Source of the DNA: Rotaria socialis
Lineage: Eukaryota > Rotifera > Eurotatoria > Philodinida > Philodinidae
Length of the DNA: 64,000 nt
Reading direction: 5' to 3'
NCBI GenBank assembly: GCA_905331475.1
Contig: CAJNYU010001410.1
Span: 90,551-154,550 of the forward strand
The translations under genes were made by a program, and so were the position numbers. Of the stretch, positions 12,609-25,800 are shown piece by piece (the first letter of the stretch is position 1; each line of letters starts with the position of its first letter). The notes under the pieces were generated by a model, which worked only from the letters and a program-made list of their open reading frames with translations, searched no databases and was not told the DNA's origin.

Positions 12609-15600
12609 GTGTTCGTCGTATTGAGAATAAAATGGAAGTGCTATGAAGAGTATTTTAAATAATATTCATTTTCCTATTCAATTAGCATATGCTTTGCATT
12701 AGTTCTGAGTTACCACTTATTTGAAAGAAGAAGAAAAACAAATTTCGTACAATTTTTCAGCTTCATTGACTGCAATATTTTTCAGACTTATTCAGAATAT
12801 TTTATTTGGATGATTACCAGTATAAGTTTAATTCAATGGTACAATGAAGCAATAGCTGAAAGAAACTTCTCTTTTTGAAGATCGGAGAAAATTATTATTC
12901 AATTTATTAACGTGTGAAGGCAAACGAAATTGAATAGATGTTTTGAAGAAGATGTTTTACAGCTAGAAATGCTTGTAGAATTTGTTACATAGTAGCCATT
13001 ATTCTAACGTAGGATTTTATGTTGAGTAATGTGAGGCTCTCTTTTAGGGATGCTTTTAATTAATCTTTGTTTTATTGTTACGCTCAGTCAATGATGCGTT
13101 TTCTTTAGATTAATCGATCTTCTGTCGAGAGCTCACGTAAACAGTTATTTTACCTTGTTTCAGTAAATGAGTAATCAATGATTTTTAACAAGATCAATTG
13201 ATGAAATCAGTAGATTGAAGAGAATAGTAGATTTATGTAAATAATGATAACAGTGAAGAAAAAACAATAAATCTGACAAACAAATATAAGGATAAATCCT
13301 TATATATTCAAACGAGAAAACAAAACAACGCAATAACGAAAAAGCATAGCTAAACCAAAAAGGTCACATCACATGATCTCAATCAGTGTTTCTAATAGAA
13401 ATCTGAAGTAAAATATTTTTGTACATTATGTTTATGTGAAAAATGTGTATTTTCACCCTTTGATTTTATAAACAAAGTGTAAATAAACGAAAAGAGGTCA
13501 GATAATCTAGAAAGATAATAAGAAAAATTCTTTTTTATCTGTTTCATAGAGAAAGAAAGTCACATAAATTATAAACAACCNCGTAGCTTTCTAACGAAAC
13601 ATTGCCTGAAAAACGTCTCAAAATGCACAAAAACTGCATCCAGAAATCAAATTGCCTAGTTTCTCATGATAATTTTCGTGTTCAGACATTCTAGAATGAC
13701 TCATATGTCCCATGCACTTTTTGCAGTACACATAACTCTCGGATGAAATCCGAAGTTTCCACATTTATTTTTATTATAAATCTCAATTGATAATGACTTG
13801 TCTAAACTAAACGATGAGCCATAATAAACAAGCAACGATCACACTGAAGCAGATCTTATATTTTTACTACGAAACTGTAGAGAAACAAGAAATGTTCGAT
13901 AGTACTACAGAGACATTCACTAAATGTTGATCAGTAATGATGAGGATGGCCTATGTGTTTTTCTTGCTGTTCAAAGCGTGTTGAACTGATTAAGAGATTT
14001 AACTGTTTGTTTTATTCTAGCTTTTAATTTATACTATAGTACAAATCAAGTCATAGGAACTTTTTCTCATCAATCGCAAAGTGTCATTGATTCAAAACAT
14101 AAAATAAGATCGCATTAGATTACTATGATAGTTGGCGCCTTTATTGCAATAGAATACATAATATTTGTTCAAGAAAGAGGCAATATACTGTGGTATCTTA
14201 TTTTATTAAATGATTTGTTGACAATATCATTGTTGATTACTCTACATAAACTTCTATTAGACCAATTTTTATAAAGAGTATGTTTTTGAACTAATGAACG
14301 ATCAAAACTGCTTTATCATCTCTTTAGACGGTTAAGGCCCATCTGTGTGAACAGAATGAGAAAATGAGAGCCTATGAAACATAAGAAAACGAATGGGCTC
14401 ATCTATACCGCATTTCTAAGAAGAAAAGTGACGAGCGAAGCATGCGCAGTAAGGTGTATTATTTCTCTGTAATCTAATAATCAGTCCCATCTTGATTATC
14501 ACGTAGTATGTCGTATTTTTGAGTAAATCCTCATCGATTAGTTTAAAAAATATGAATTTTTATTTCACTCTGAGCAAACTATCGCCAAAAGAGACATGCC
14601 AATATAGCTAATTTAAAAATGAAAATATTTTAAACATTATTTCTTATGTATTATAATACCGATTAAAATAATTGTATTTTTCGTTAAATTTAAAACAACT
14701 TTTATGGCATGTTTAAGATCAATGCATAGTTCTGTTAAGATACAACTGAAGATTTTTTTTCTGATTAGAAGAAAAGGACAATACTATGGTATCGATGATC
14801 TGTTAATTGAATGATCCATGACTAATATCCATGATTGGTAAGACATGAAAAGTTTACTGAAAAAAGAACGTACTTATAAGTATGTCACTCCGCAACAATC
14901 TAGGGATTCAACTGAATATTGAAAGTATTGTGTGAAAAAAATCTTCGAGGATCTAAAATCATGTTTTGAAAATTTATCGTTACTTATGAATATTGGAAAA
15001 TATTTAAAAATTTAGCAGAATATAACTGATAGTCAAGCAATACAACACAAAATCAAAACATGGTATTTTCTGTATCAAATACATGAATCTATGAATTTCC
15101 GAAAGTCTGATGGACAATCCTACAATAAATGAAGTTTTTCTTATTAATTCTACTGATTTATCATAATGGTCTTATGTTTAAATAATTCCAATATCAAGAA
15201 CACCAAATATTCCTATATTGAGAAAGGACGTTTGCATCCTTGCTCATAGCTACGAGGCTACATCTGAAAAAATAATCAATATATCGATCGAACAGAATCT
15301 AAGATAAGCGGAATTGATAAGAAATTATTGATTACGAGCAGTGATGGTATTTGATTCAGACAAAGTTGTGTTCCGCTATTTATCGATATTTTTATACAGA
15401 TCAAATAGCGATCATCTATTTCTACTCTCGGGGTATTTTTGTAGTCTTATTCCTTGTTTAATTGAATTGCGTAGAAATATCTGATCGAAAATATCTTGTC
15501 TTTCGATGCAACGATTTTGACGTGTCAAACAATTGTAGACAAGATAGAAGGAGAATATAACAATATTTTTGAACAAAAAAAGAACCAATCAAATACATGG

Positions 15601-17950
15601 AACAAGTATAAAGAAAAAGATGATCTTTCTTTTTCTTGTGATTGATTATCATGTTAGATCTCGATAAAGGAAATCCTATGTATAAAAAAACAGCATTGAT
15701 TTATTTCAACCGTTCATTTGGATACTACAAGCAAATCTATCTAACTTGTTTTAGCGTAGATCATAAGTGTTTGAATGAAAACACATATTTTATCAATAGT
15801 ACTATAAACTGTTCCGAAGCTACTTTCAATTCAATATTTCCATTGATAAGATGAATTACATACAGATATCAAGCAATGATTATCAAAGAGAATTTTTCAA
15901 ACGTAACATCTGTTGAGTATAACTTCTATACTTGTAAGTGATTATAATCCTGACAAATTTTTCTTCAATATTTTAATTAACTCTTGAATCTGTATTATAC
16001 GATGAGTTAAATTGTTTGAATGCAAGTTTTATTAATTTTGATATAATTTCAGAAAGTGGTTTTTCTTATGTCGAATTCATTTGTATCGTTGCTAAGAGTG
16101 AAACATGTCATTTTTTTTTAAGTATTTATTTATTTCGAATAATCCTTTTTTAATGATACACAATTTAGTTCTTCCACAGTCAAATATCTTTGTATATATA
16201 TATATATATATATGGGAGCAATGTCGAATCAATTCAATATTTTGTTAAGAATCTATAAACAAAATAAGCTCAGCATGATATTTATTATTTTTTGAAAGTA
16301 TTTAACATCGGGTCTTTGCAAATAACAACGTAGTTATTCTACAAGAAAAATTTTAATTATCATACGTCATTAAAAAAGGAAACGCATTGTGCTCTGTATG
16401 ATAATTACTCTTTGCTTTAAAATAGTCCATATAAATGAGTGCAAAAAATTACTTGTCACAGTTGTACTGTAAAATTTCGATCGAAAAAACCACAAAAATT
16501 CTTTTTCTCTCTAAAGATATCAAATTGAACACATTGTTGCATGCGAAACTAGAAGAAAAAATATATAACAACATTATGAATCAGATTTTAGTAAATATTT
16601 GATGATGAAAATGCTTTCGATTGATTTCAATGTAGATATTAATAATTCATAGAATGCTTTGTTTGATCCCTTAAGTATACAGAAGACGATGAAAAAGAAT
16701 TTCTTTCACTACAATACTCGTCTACTTGAGATCTAATTCGACTGTGTCTAATCTGATTTCATAGCTTGGTTCCCTCTCTAATATTGAGTGCATATAATCT
16801 CACATGTTTCCGGTAGCAACTCGTTATTATAATTTACGAAAGTAAAGATGTCTGCAATAGAAATAATTGTATTAGGAATCCAGATTTATGTCGTGCCGAC
16901 TGACATGTACCCTCTAAATACTTTTTACGCATTTAGCCAAATAAGATTTAGGTATGCTATTAAGTCTGGCATAGTTCTTTTTACGTTTGACATAAAAGAA
17001 AAACTTGAGTTGCGAAATTCGATTGAGTACTGTCGAATGAAATTTTAATTACAATAATGTATTAGTGAACGAGATTATATATATATATATATATATACTG
17101 TTAAAAGAAATTCTTTTCTGATCGCTTTTGACATTCTGAAGAACCATACCAAGAATCCTATGCGTGCTAGCTGATGAAATAAGTATCTGCTATAATGCAG
17201 CTTTTCTTTCTTTCTATGATGTTATATCAAGCAGAAAATTTGACTATTCATTCTACCAAAAAGACCTTCGTTTATGGCTTCGCTAGATAAACTTTTCACT
17301 AAAGCCGAAAATAATACTTCTTCTTTTGCGCTTATACGCAGAAGTAGCTTAGAAGTAAAGTAACCATCATGCAGAACACAATCGGCTCCTTTTAATGGTG
17401 TATGATGATGAAAACTTTCATGTATATTCAACACGTAGTAGTCGACAATCATTAATACTCGGGTACTTCGAATGAATGAAGAAAAATTCATGCTGAGAGC
17501 ATTTGATTGGTAGAACCTTAACATAATAATCGTCAATCGGCCTTGAATTTTCTGCACACATGTAGATTATAAGTTATTATTCACAATATATTACATAGAC
17601 TAAATGTGTGAAAAATAACTAGATGTTGAAACAAGAGAATAGCAATTTGCTGGTTATATGATTTTGAAAGGCTTAGATTTTAATCGAACAGCAACACAGT
17701 GAAATTAAGTCGGTGACTATCAAAACATGAAGTCTCAAGTTTTATTAAGAGTCACAAAAAACGGATGACTATGAAAAAAGTATTGTCACCATGTATGTAA
17801 ACACAAATAATCTTGTGGGTTTTAATCCTCTCTTCATTTTTTTAATTTACTTTTTCGATTTACTTAGATATATTAATTCTAAATGAGCATTTGTTTTGTC
17901 TATTATAACAAATATAAAAACAAACAAACAAAAAAAGAGATGTTCATAAA
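12609..17950. other. Non-coding region with inverted repeat copy and N
   Basis: No convincing gene. It holds the truncated repeat copy at 13582-13771, a single N at 13581, and TA microsatellites at about 16192-16215 and 17076-17097. An open frame of 111 codons at 17222-17557 (-) has no recognisable domain, and I do not call it a gene. Confidence 0.5.
13582..13771. repeat. Dispersed repeat, truncated inverted copy
   Basis: Reverse complement of about 10507-10696, including the block that reads CGTAGCTTTCTAACGAAACA here. The copy stops exactly at the N at 13581, so the rest of the element was probably lost at an assembly join rather than by biological truncation. Confidence 0.75.
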
Positions 17951-18844
17951 TCAACCCAAATCTTCCGAAGAAGGTCTACGTTCGTGTTTGCTTAACGATT
18001 GAATACGTTTGCGCATCACGCGTTCGTTTGATGCGACTCTTTTTCTAGAATATTCAAGCAATAAAATAGATTAAAACTTTATGAACACTCTCATTTTACC
18101 TATCTTCGATCACTTTTTTTTCTTCGTCACTCAATCCTTTTGGAACAATACTTGCTTCACGAATTAATGCTCGAATTCGGTCTAAACATTGACCTTGATT
18201 TAACAAACGATGTCGAGTTTCATCAGAAAATATAACAAAATAGCCATCACGATTAATACGATTATGATTCTAAAAAAACAAGAAAGATCTATAGTTTTGT
18301 ATTCAACTAAACATGAATACAGACCATATCATGAAAACGTGGTTTAATCGAATCTGGTATCCATGTTGCTGAATCAACATGAAATCGAATTTCTACACCA
18401 CTTAATGCTAATGCAAAGAAAATTCATGTTGGCATTAAATTTCATAATGTAGTTTCTCACTTTTATTCACATGTTGACCACCTGGACCTCGTGCGTGCCG
18501 ATGTGCAATCTCGAGTTTATCTAAGTAATAAAACTGCTACGTCACATAATAGAAAGAAGAATCATCTAAATCTACCTGTAGGAATAAATCCATTGAATTT
18601 TTCATTTCCAGTTGATTCCCTTGTAGGCTAAGTTCGTCGAATAAGTACAAATAAGCGTTTTTTTAAATTTCTAATAGAAGAAATTTACCGATTTTATAGG
18701 TCCTGAGACAACTTCGAGTGATTTACAATTAGGAAATAATTTTTCAAAGGATAAATTTGATTTATATGTTCGACTCGTTATTAAAAACTGTCGAGTTGAT
18801 AAGCAAAGAACTTGGCGAACGACAAAATTATACATTGAATTCAT
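17951..18844 (-). CDS. MRPL58: Peptidyl-tRNA hydrolase ICT1 (mitoribosomal protein mL62)
   Basis: Six exons (18689-18844, 18576-18627, 18461-18520, 18325-18407, 18100-18269, 17951-18044) give 204 residues, against about 206 in human. The catalytic loop GPGGQHVNK has GGQ at residues 83-85. It is followed by GVEIRFHVDSATW and, near the end, a basic tail (KRVASNERVMRKRIQ) as used by this family to enter the mRNA channel of stalled ribosomes. The first 30 residues are rich in Arg, Ser and Thr and acid-free, consistent with mitochondrial import. The family hydrolyses peptidyl-tRNA on stalled mitochondrial ribosomes and is built into the large subunit. All splice sites are canonical and all phases agree. 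Confidence 0.92.
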
Positions 18845-19962
18845 CTACAAAAACAAAGAAAGAATAAACACTATTTTCGAATGAATAATTTGCTTTTCAA
18901 TCGATGGCGATCGTTTTAATCATGCTTCGATACGATTGATGAAACAATCGAAGAAAATAATTGTACTCAAAGTATTCAATTGAACATTTAATATGAAAAG
19001 AGCTTTATTTTTAATTGAATACACGTCAGCAACAAATTACAAAAAGTGCTTCATCTTTATTAGTTTACAACGTATGTAAAATAATTCTTTATTGTTCATC
19101 ACGCAAGCTATCCAAATTGCCACCGGGAAAAAAGAAAAAGTGCATGCTTAGAAATTCTCACGTTCATCATGATAAATAAATCTGATAATTTATTAATCAG
19201 GAACTTAGGTATCCGGTTAAAACATGTGTAAAATGTCCTATAATAATCTATCAAAGGTACTCACTAATTCTATTCATCGCAATTTAATCTAAAAGCAGAA
19301 ATTGAGTCGACAAATGCGACAGTTATAGACTCGATCCAATCCATCGTTTATTATTTTCGTAATTTGCTTCGTTAGAACATAAAAAGAATCGACTAGAATA
19401 ATTAAGTTACTTCAATGCTCACAGCGGGAATGATACTGCCGACAATCAAACATCTGTACAAGCAAGATCTTTTCTGTAAACCTCTTTTTTTACATTAAGG
19501 TGGTGCCTTCACACGTAAAAGCGGAGAACAGCTGCTACCAGCTGGTGCCATACGTTTTAGATTAAGTATTTGCAGAAAAACAAATACTTTGATGAAGCAA
19601 AAACAAAAAATCATATTAAAACTTTCAATATTTTATTTCGTGTATGCCATTGAAGTTTCAAGACAAAAGGGTAAGAGGAAAAAAGTAAACACCTAAATTC
19701 CATTATGTATAAGACAATAAATGGAATATGGTAGTTGAAAAATTAAATGGATAAAACAAACAAAACAAAAACCCGACTGTAAAATCTGGCGTATAATATT
19801 CAAAGTTACACGATTGTTCTTGAGATTAATAATATTTAATACTATTGAGGGAAAAGTAAGGAAATCTATTCTTATGATGATTCTAGCCGGCCATGATGGA
19901 CGGAAATATGAAAAAAGAAAAACTAATGAACTAAAAAAAAAGATATTCATTTGTTTTTGTCA
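18845..19962. other. Intergenic, nothing recognised
   Basis: AT-rich spacer between the ICT1 start and the SLC17-type transporter stop. Short open frames have no family resemblance. I see no RNA gene or repeat. Confidence 0.5.
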
Positions 19963-22166
19963 TCAAGCTTTAACTTGATCATTCTCATTCATTGGCACCA
20001 ATTCTTCATCGTTGATTTTCTTTTCTTCTTGAGCAGCAGCTGATTGAAATCGAGCCCATTTACGCGGTACACCTGAACCAAATAATAAAAATATGAGACC
20101 GCCAATAAAATAAACTATGCCGAAAATAATAAATAATTTTCTCCATTCTTCGAGTATTGGCTTTTTAACAAGAAGACCAGCAACAAGATTTCCAGTTAGA
20201 CCAGCTATTGATGCAAATGTATTAGCTATACCAAAAATAATACCCGAATATGCTGGAACAATATCAGCAAAATTCACAGAAAAACCACTTCCATAGCCAA
20301 GACCTTCAATGAAACAATTTTTCATTAGATATTTACAATCTAATCTAAATTTTCTTCAAATTTTCGCTTAAAATCTCGTTGCTTTTCTTTTACATTGACG
20401 ATTGGCTACTTTCTAGTTCACATTAGCATCATAAATAGCCCTAATTTATAATGATGTATTTGTCGAAACTTTTCTCTCTCCTTCATTTCATCCCGTACTT
20501 TTCTTCCCAAGGCAGTTATATGAATATTCTGTGCGCTTGAACATTACGTCTATCGTCGTCTATCGGGAAAAATGAGCTCTATAAAAAATAAAAAAATATA
20601 TATATGCATCTGTCTATCTCGTTCTCTTATTTGTTTCTTTCAAGGGCATTCTCTCAGCATAAGAACAAATGGCAGATTTTTTTATGCGTAGACGTACATC
20701 AATCAAGGACACTCAATAGGACACCATGCTATTCATCTTTTAATTTAGATAAGTTCTTTGTTTAAAAGAATATCAAGTCTTGATTAGACTTACCGGACGC
20801 AGCAAGAAAGATGAGTACAGTAATAACGCCCAATACTTGTCTCGATTCATTACAGAAATACAATGATATCATACATAAAGCAGGCACAAATGATGTTATA
20901 GAATTAAATAATCTTCTTGCAGTTGTTAATGTCATTATTTCAGATCGAACAAGTTTATCAGCGATAATACCTTAAAGTAATTTCGGTAAAAAGAAAAAAT
21001 AAGCTAAATTTACTTTTCTTTCCTATACCTGATGTTAAACTAGTGCAAAGTGTAAGAAAAAATCCGAATGATAATATATAACCAGTATATTGCGTAGGTA
21101 CGCGATGAAGTTCAGTCAAAATTTTACCAAGATTTGTTAAAAAGAAAAATAACCCAAATAAATTTGCTATATGTGTACACATTAAAGCAAGTAACGGTTT
21201 AGATTTTATCATGCTTCCCCATGGTATGGATGCTAATGACATTGAGCGTTTTTTGCCTGTGTGGCCTGTATAACTGCATATATAATCTCTTTCATGACTA
21301 CTAATTGTTTGATGATCAGTTGGTGCATGTGATGTCAATGGTATCCATAATGACAACCAAATAAAACCCAAAACACTTGTTAGAACAAATAAATACATCC
21401 AACCTGAGGCTAAATAGCTACATGAAATACCACCAAGAAGCATCGTTAATGATGTTCCGAATTGTGTGCCACAAAATCCAATTGATGCAAGCGTACTTCG
21501 TTCTTGTGGAACAGCCCAAACTGACCATAGGGATATTGTTGCTGGAAAAAGCACACCATGCGCAAGACCAATAATAAAACGAAGGATAAACATTAAGGCG
21601 AAGTGTGTACTTGACATAACATACATTATTGTTAGAGCAAGAGTAGCAGTAGAACTAACAGTTAGTGAAGTAGCAAAAACCCATTTAGGTCCAATACTTG
21701 TTGCTAGCCATCCGCCTAAATGTTCTCAATGATCTATTATAGATTGTGTGTAAAATAAAACATAGTACTTACCCGGTATCTGTGTAAATACATATCCAGC
21801 CCAATATCCTCCTAACAGAAGTTGTTGTTGTAATTCAATCCAATTGAACTGTTTATCTTTAAGAAATCCTCTTTTTTGTAGCGCCTTAGTAATTGTTTTT
21901 ACTGTTGTTGGTGCATGCAAAAAGTTTTTGTTTACATTATTAGCTAAATTGTTACTTATTGTTTTTGTTCCATTTAATATTAATCCATGTTCAATTGGTT
22001 TTGTACGATTAACCATGCATACAATAGCTATAGGTAAATTCACACGTTGAGAATATTGTATGATAAAAGCAAAGCAGACTAATAAGGCCAATGTAAAACG
22101 CTTTGATGGTATCAATGGTGGTGGTGCTTCACCATCCACCAAGACAATCGTCTTTCCAGTGCCCAT
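19963..22166 (-). CDS. SLC17-family anion transporter (sialin/VGLUT-like)
   Basis: Four exons (21773-22166, 21029-21715, 20794-20970, 19963-20303) give 532 residues of a 12-TM major-facilitator protein. Family features: a first TM, then a luminal loop with NRT and NGT N-glycosylation sites, then GYWAGYVFTQIPGGWLA, then the stretch GLAHGVLFPATISLW with WAVPQERS after it. A late segment holds NFADIVPAYSGIIFGIANT. The family exports organic anions (sialate, glutamate, nucleotides) from lysosomes or vesicles, or co-transports phosphate. The substrate cannot be assigned. I start at the ATG at 22166 (MGTGK) because a good acceptor (CTTTTAG) lies between it and an upstream in-frame ATG at 22199, suggesting a 5'-UTR intron or a trans-splice site. 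Confidence 0.85.
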
Positions 22167-22879
22167 AATGCACAACAAGCTAAAAGTCACCAAAAACAAA
22201 AAAAACTATATTATCGACTAAGAAAATACTGGCTAAGAAGATTGAATAGTTATATGCCCATGCCTCCTCTTTGTTCTACAAGGTCTTGGAAAGAACTTGT
22301 ATGTTAATATGTTCTTTCCTTCTCTTCGTATATTTTCTGACGCTCGTCTGACGCTCTTAGATCGAGAGAGAAAATTTCTTTTCTTTCTTTGTAAATGACA
22401 GCCTGACTTCCTCTCCCTCCGTGTCTACCATTTCAGTCTTTCAAGAAACACAAATGCCATAGACCGGCAATACTCTGGGCGAAAAAGAACCCTAACTGCC
22501 ATTCTGGCATTCTTTGTGTTAGACCAAAGTCAAGCACAAGTCAAGCACAAGTCTCCTGCTCTCTGTTTGTCTCTCCCTCCCTCTCGCTCTCGTTCTATCA
22601 ATCATTCATCAATGTGTGGAAAAAAAATAATTACAAATAATAATAATAGTGGAACAATAATGACCTTTTAGGTTACCATGGCTTGAATTACACCATCGAA
22701 ACTTTACCGTATACCAGTAGGAACGAAAGTTTGTATTTATTAACAGTCGATGAATAGAAGTTTTGTTTACCATGATAGTCATCTAAATATCAATCAGCAA
22801 CAAAAGAAATAATGAATAACAAAACAATGAAGTATTAAAAGAGCAAAAACGATTATTTCGTTTATTTTATTTTAATTTT
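22167..22879. other. Intergenic spacer, nothing recognised
   Basis: Promoter side of the SLC17-type gene and 3' side of the RBM19 gene. It contains a CT-rich stretch (about 22560-22600) and a tandem duplication of TCAAGCACAAG at about 22530-22552. I see no coding exon. Confidence 0.5.
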
Positions 22880-25800
22880 TTATTCATCATTATCATCGTC
22901 ATCACCATCGGCCATAGTATTATTAGATTTTCTTTCGGATGTTTGCTCATTTCCACCCATTTTACGTAATTCGCCGAGTAATTCTGATCGTTTTGAACGT
23001 TTTCCAGATGAGCTGAGATCTGAAAAAATGTAAAATAAAACATAGGACTATTTATTGGCATTTTTTCTTTAGTAAACTTGATTTTACCAAATTCTGCTGC
23101 AGTTTTTCTACGTAATCCTTCGACTGTATCATTTTCTTCGTCTGCCCATTCAAGGACAAGACGACGTCCATACAAATGTGTACTATGGCATAAAGCATCA
23201 AACGCATTCTAAATAAAATGAATTAAATTAGTAGAAATTTTTTTTTTATAGAGCTATTTACTTTTGCATCATTTTTACTTATGAAATCCACAAATCCGAA
23301 ACCACGATGACGTTCATCGTCAACTTTTTTCGGAAGACGAACAAATTTAAGTTCACCAAATACACGAAATAATTCACGAATTTCTTTGATATTAGCTTGA
23401 AATGGAATATTTTTCACTAAAATTTTACTTGTTTGTTGTTCTTTTTCTATTTGACGTTTACGTTTATTTGATTTTGCGTGTGGACTAATTAGAGGAAGAA
23501 AAACAGTTGAAAAAACAAACGAACAAAGAATTAATTGTGTTTTACTTTGATTTCATTGTACGTTCAGATCGTTTAAGTTCAAGTGTATGACCTTGAAGTT
23601 CAGAATTCTGTAATTGTTTAAGTGCTTCTTCAAGTAATTTAACCGATGAATACTCAACAAAACCATAACCCATTGATAATAATTGACCTGGACGTTTTAG
23701 ATCTTTTTTTTTCGCTACATAAGCTCGACATGAGCCAATCGAAGAAAAATGCTTGATGAAGAAAAGAATAAATTGAAATAAAAGAAAACAGAGAATATTT
23801 TACTTACTTTTTCTAAATCTTCATCAGTTGTATCAAAATTAAGATTTTTTACAAATAATGTAAATACTTCTTCTTCTTGAATTACTGGTTCTTGTTCTTG
23901 TTCTTCTTCAACAAGAGATTCAGTCTAGAACAAAATTTTAGTTTATTTAATTATCTGAATTTTGTTTCCACGTCAATGTAAAAAAATCAATCATTCATTT
24001 CCGGACACCATTGATGCATGACAAATGCAAGTAGACAATTATGTCTCAACGAAGAAATTGAAATTAGCATTCATGTATTTTGTATTTCAGAGAAAAATAA
24101 AATAGGTTTATCGAGATAAATATGTTTTTAAGCTTTACTTTTACGATTTTTCTATGATCATGTTTGATTTTAAGTGTCAATAAAACAAAAAACAGATTGC
24201 AATAAATATATCCTATTTCCGTGTACGCCGATGCTTACGATACATTCTGAATTGATAAATTTATGCTAACAACAACAAAACATCGTGGTAGTTGGATTGA
24301 GAAGAGCTAATGTAAATTTATGAGTATTTTTTCTTCCTCTGAGAATACAAACTTGAATGATTATGAGAGATGCTTTTCAATTTAAAGTAAATATTTTATT
24401 TATGAATGGATACATTTTTTATGTTAAGTTAGACTCGCCTTTGTAAATGATATTGAAGTATAATACGAGATATGTATTTTCAGAGAAAATAATATTGTTA
24501 GTAAAAATTCAGTTAATTGACTTATTTACATCATCGGCCGCAAATACATCAATAGAAGAAAATATGTTGATAAAAACAAGCCTCTGCTTTTCTGTATGTT
24601 TGACGCTTTCTGTTTTTGATTAATTTCCTCTGTCAAACCCATTCATCATTAGATCTGTATTCTAAAACGTCATCTTATCCTCTATGATAAATACTGTGGT
24701 ATTGATAGAAATAAAATAGTTGTCACTTTGAGTCACGAAAAGAAAGAATTTATTTCCCAAGCAAAAAAAAGACACGTACCACAAATAAAAGATATGATAG
24801 TTCCGTGTTCATTTTAATCCTAATGATGGTATCCTTCCTTAATTATCTCATGCGACATTTCGTTTTATTAGTTCGTTAGATAAACAATGTTCTATTCTAT
24901 TGTAATTAGCTTTTTTTACGACATTACAATTATTTTTATTCTAGTCTATTTATTAATAATTTAGCTTACGTGTTGTTTTTCTTCTGGTTTTATGTGTACC
25001 GAAAGTACATTTCCAGGTGCCCATTCCAAATATAATGGCCTATTATCTTTAAACTTCCGATAGGATAATTGTTTAAATGCTTGTCGTGCTTCTTGCGGAT
25101 GTTCAAATACAATTAATGCACAATGTCCATAGGGTGGTAAAATAATTTTTTCTAATTTTCCATATTTTTCAAATAAAATTCGTAAATCTTGTGCATGCGT
25201 TTTAATGGGTAAATTTTTTGCTAATATAACATTTTTACTTCGTTTTGTTGCTGAGATTGCTTGACTAAACGAATCTAATTGTACACCATTGTCGATTAAA
25301 AATTGTCGAGTCTCATGAATGATTTGTGTTTCTCCAACAGCTAATCGTACAGCTAAACTATCATTTTTCTTTGTTGAATCAGCAATGGCTGATTTATCAA
25401 GGCTATATCGTTCGGCCATAATTTCAGCAATAGCATTGGAAGAAAGAAATAATGCATTCCAATTTTGTTCGGATGATGTTGCTATTGCGGTAGGTGTCTA
25501 GAATTATGATACACACTCAAAAATAGATATCCTATTGCTAGGAAATAAGTTCTACAGATTACTTGATCATAACTATTGGATAATTTTAGCAAATTTTATG
25601 ATAGAAAATTAAATCAAATGTATGACAAAAACGGCCATCTTAGCTTTACATGGTATGGAGTGGTTCTCAAAATGATTCGAGTAGATTTAGTGTATATATT
25701 TGAAGTCTTTGAGGATAATGCGGCATAAATAAAAAAAAGAAGAACACTCGCTATTTCCAAAGCGTGTGCTAATGGGTAAGTTCTGACCTTCAGTCACACC

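Noticed and set aside
17222..17557. 111-codon minus-strand frame
   Set aside because: No domain, no flanking exons and composition like the random frames nearby.
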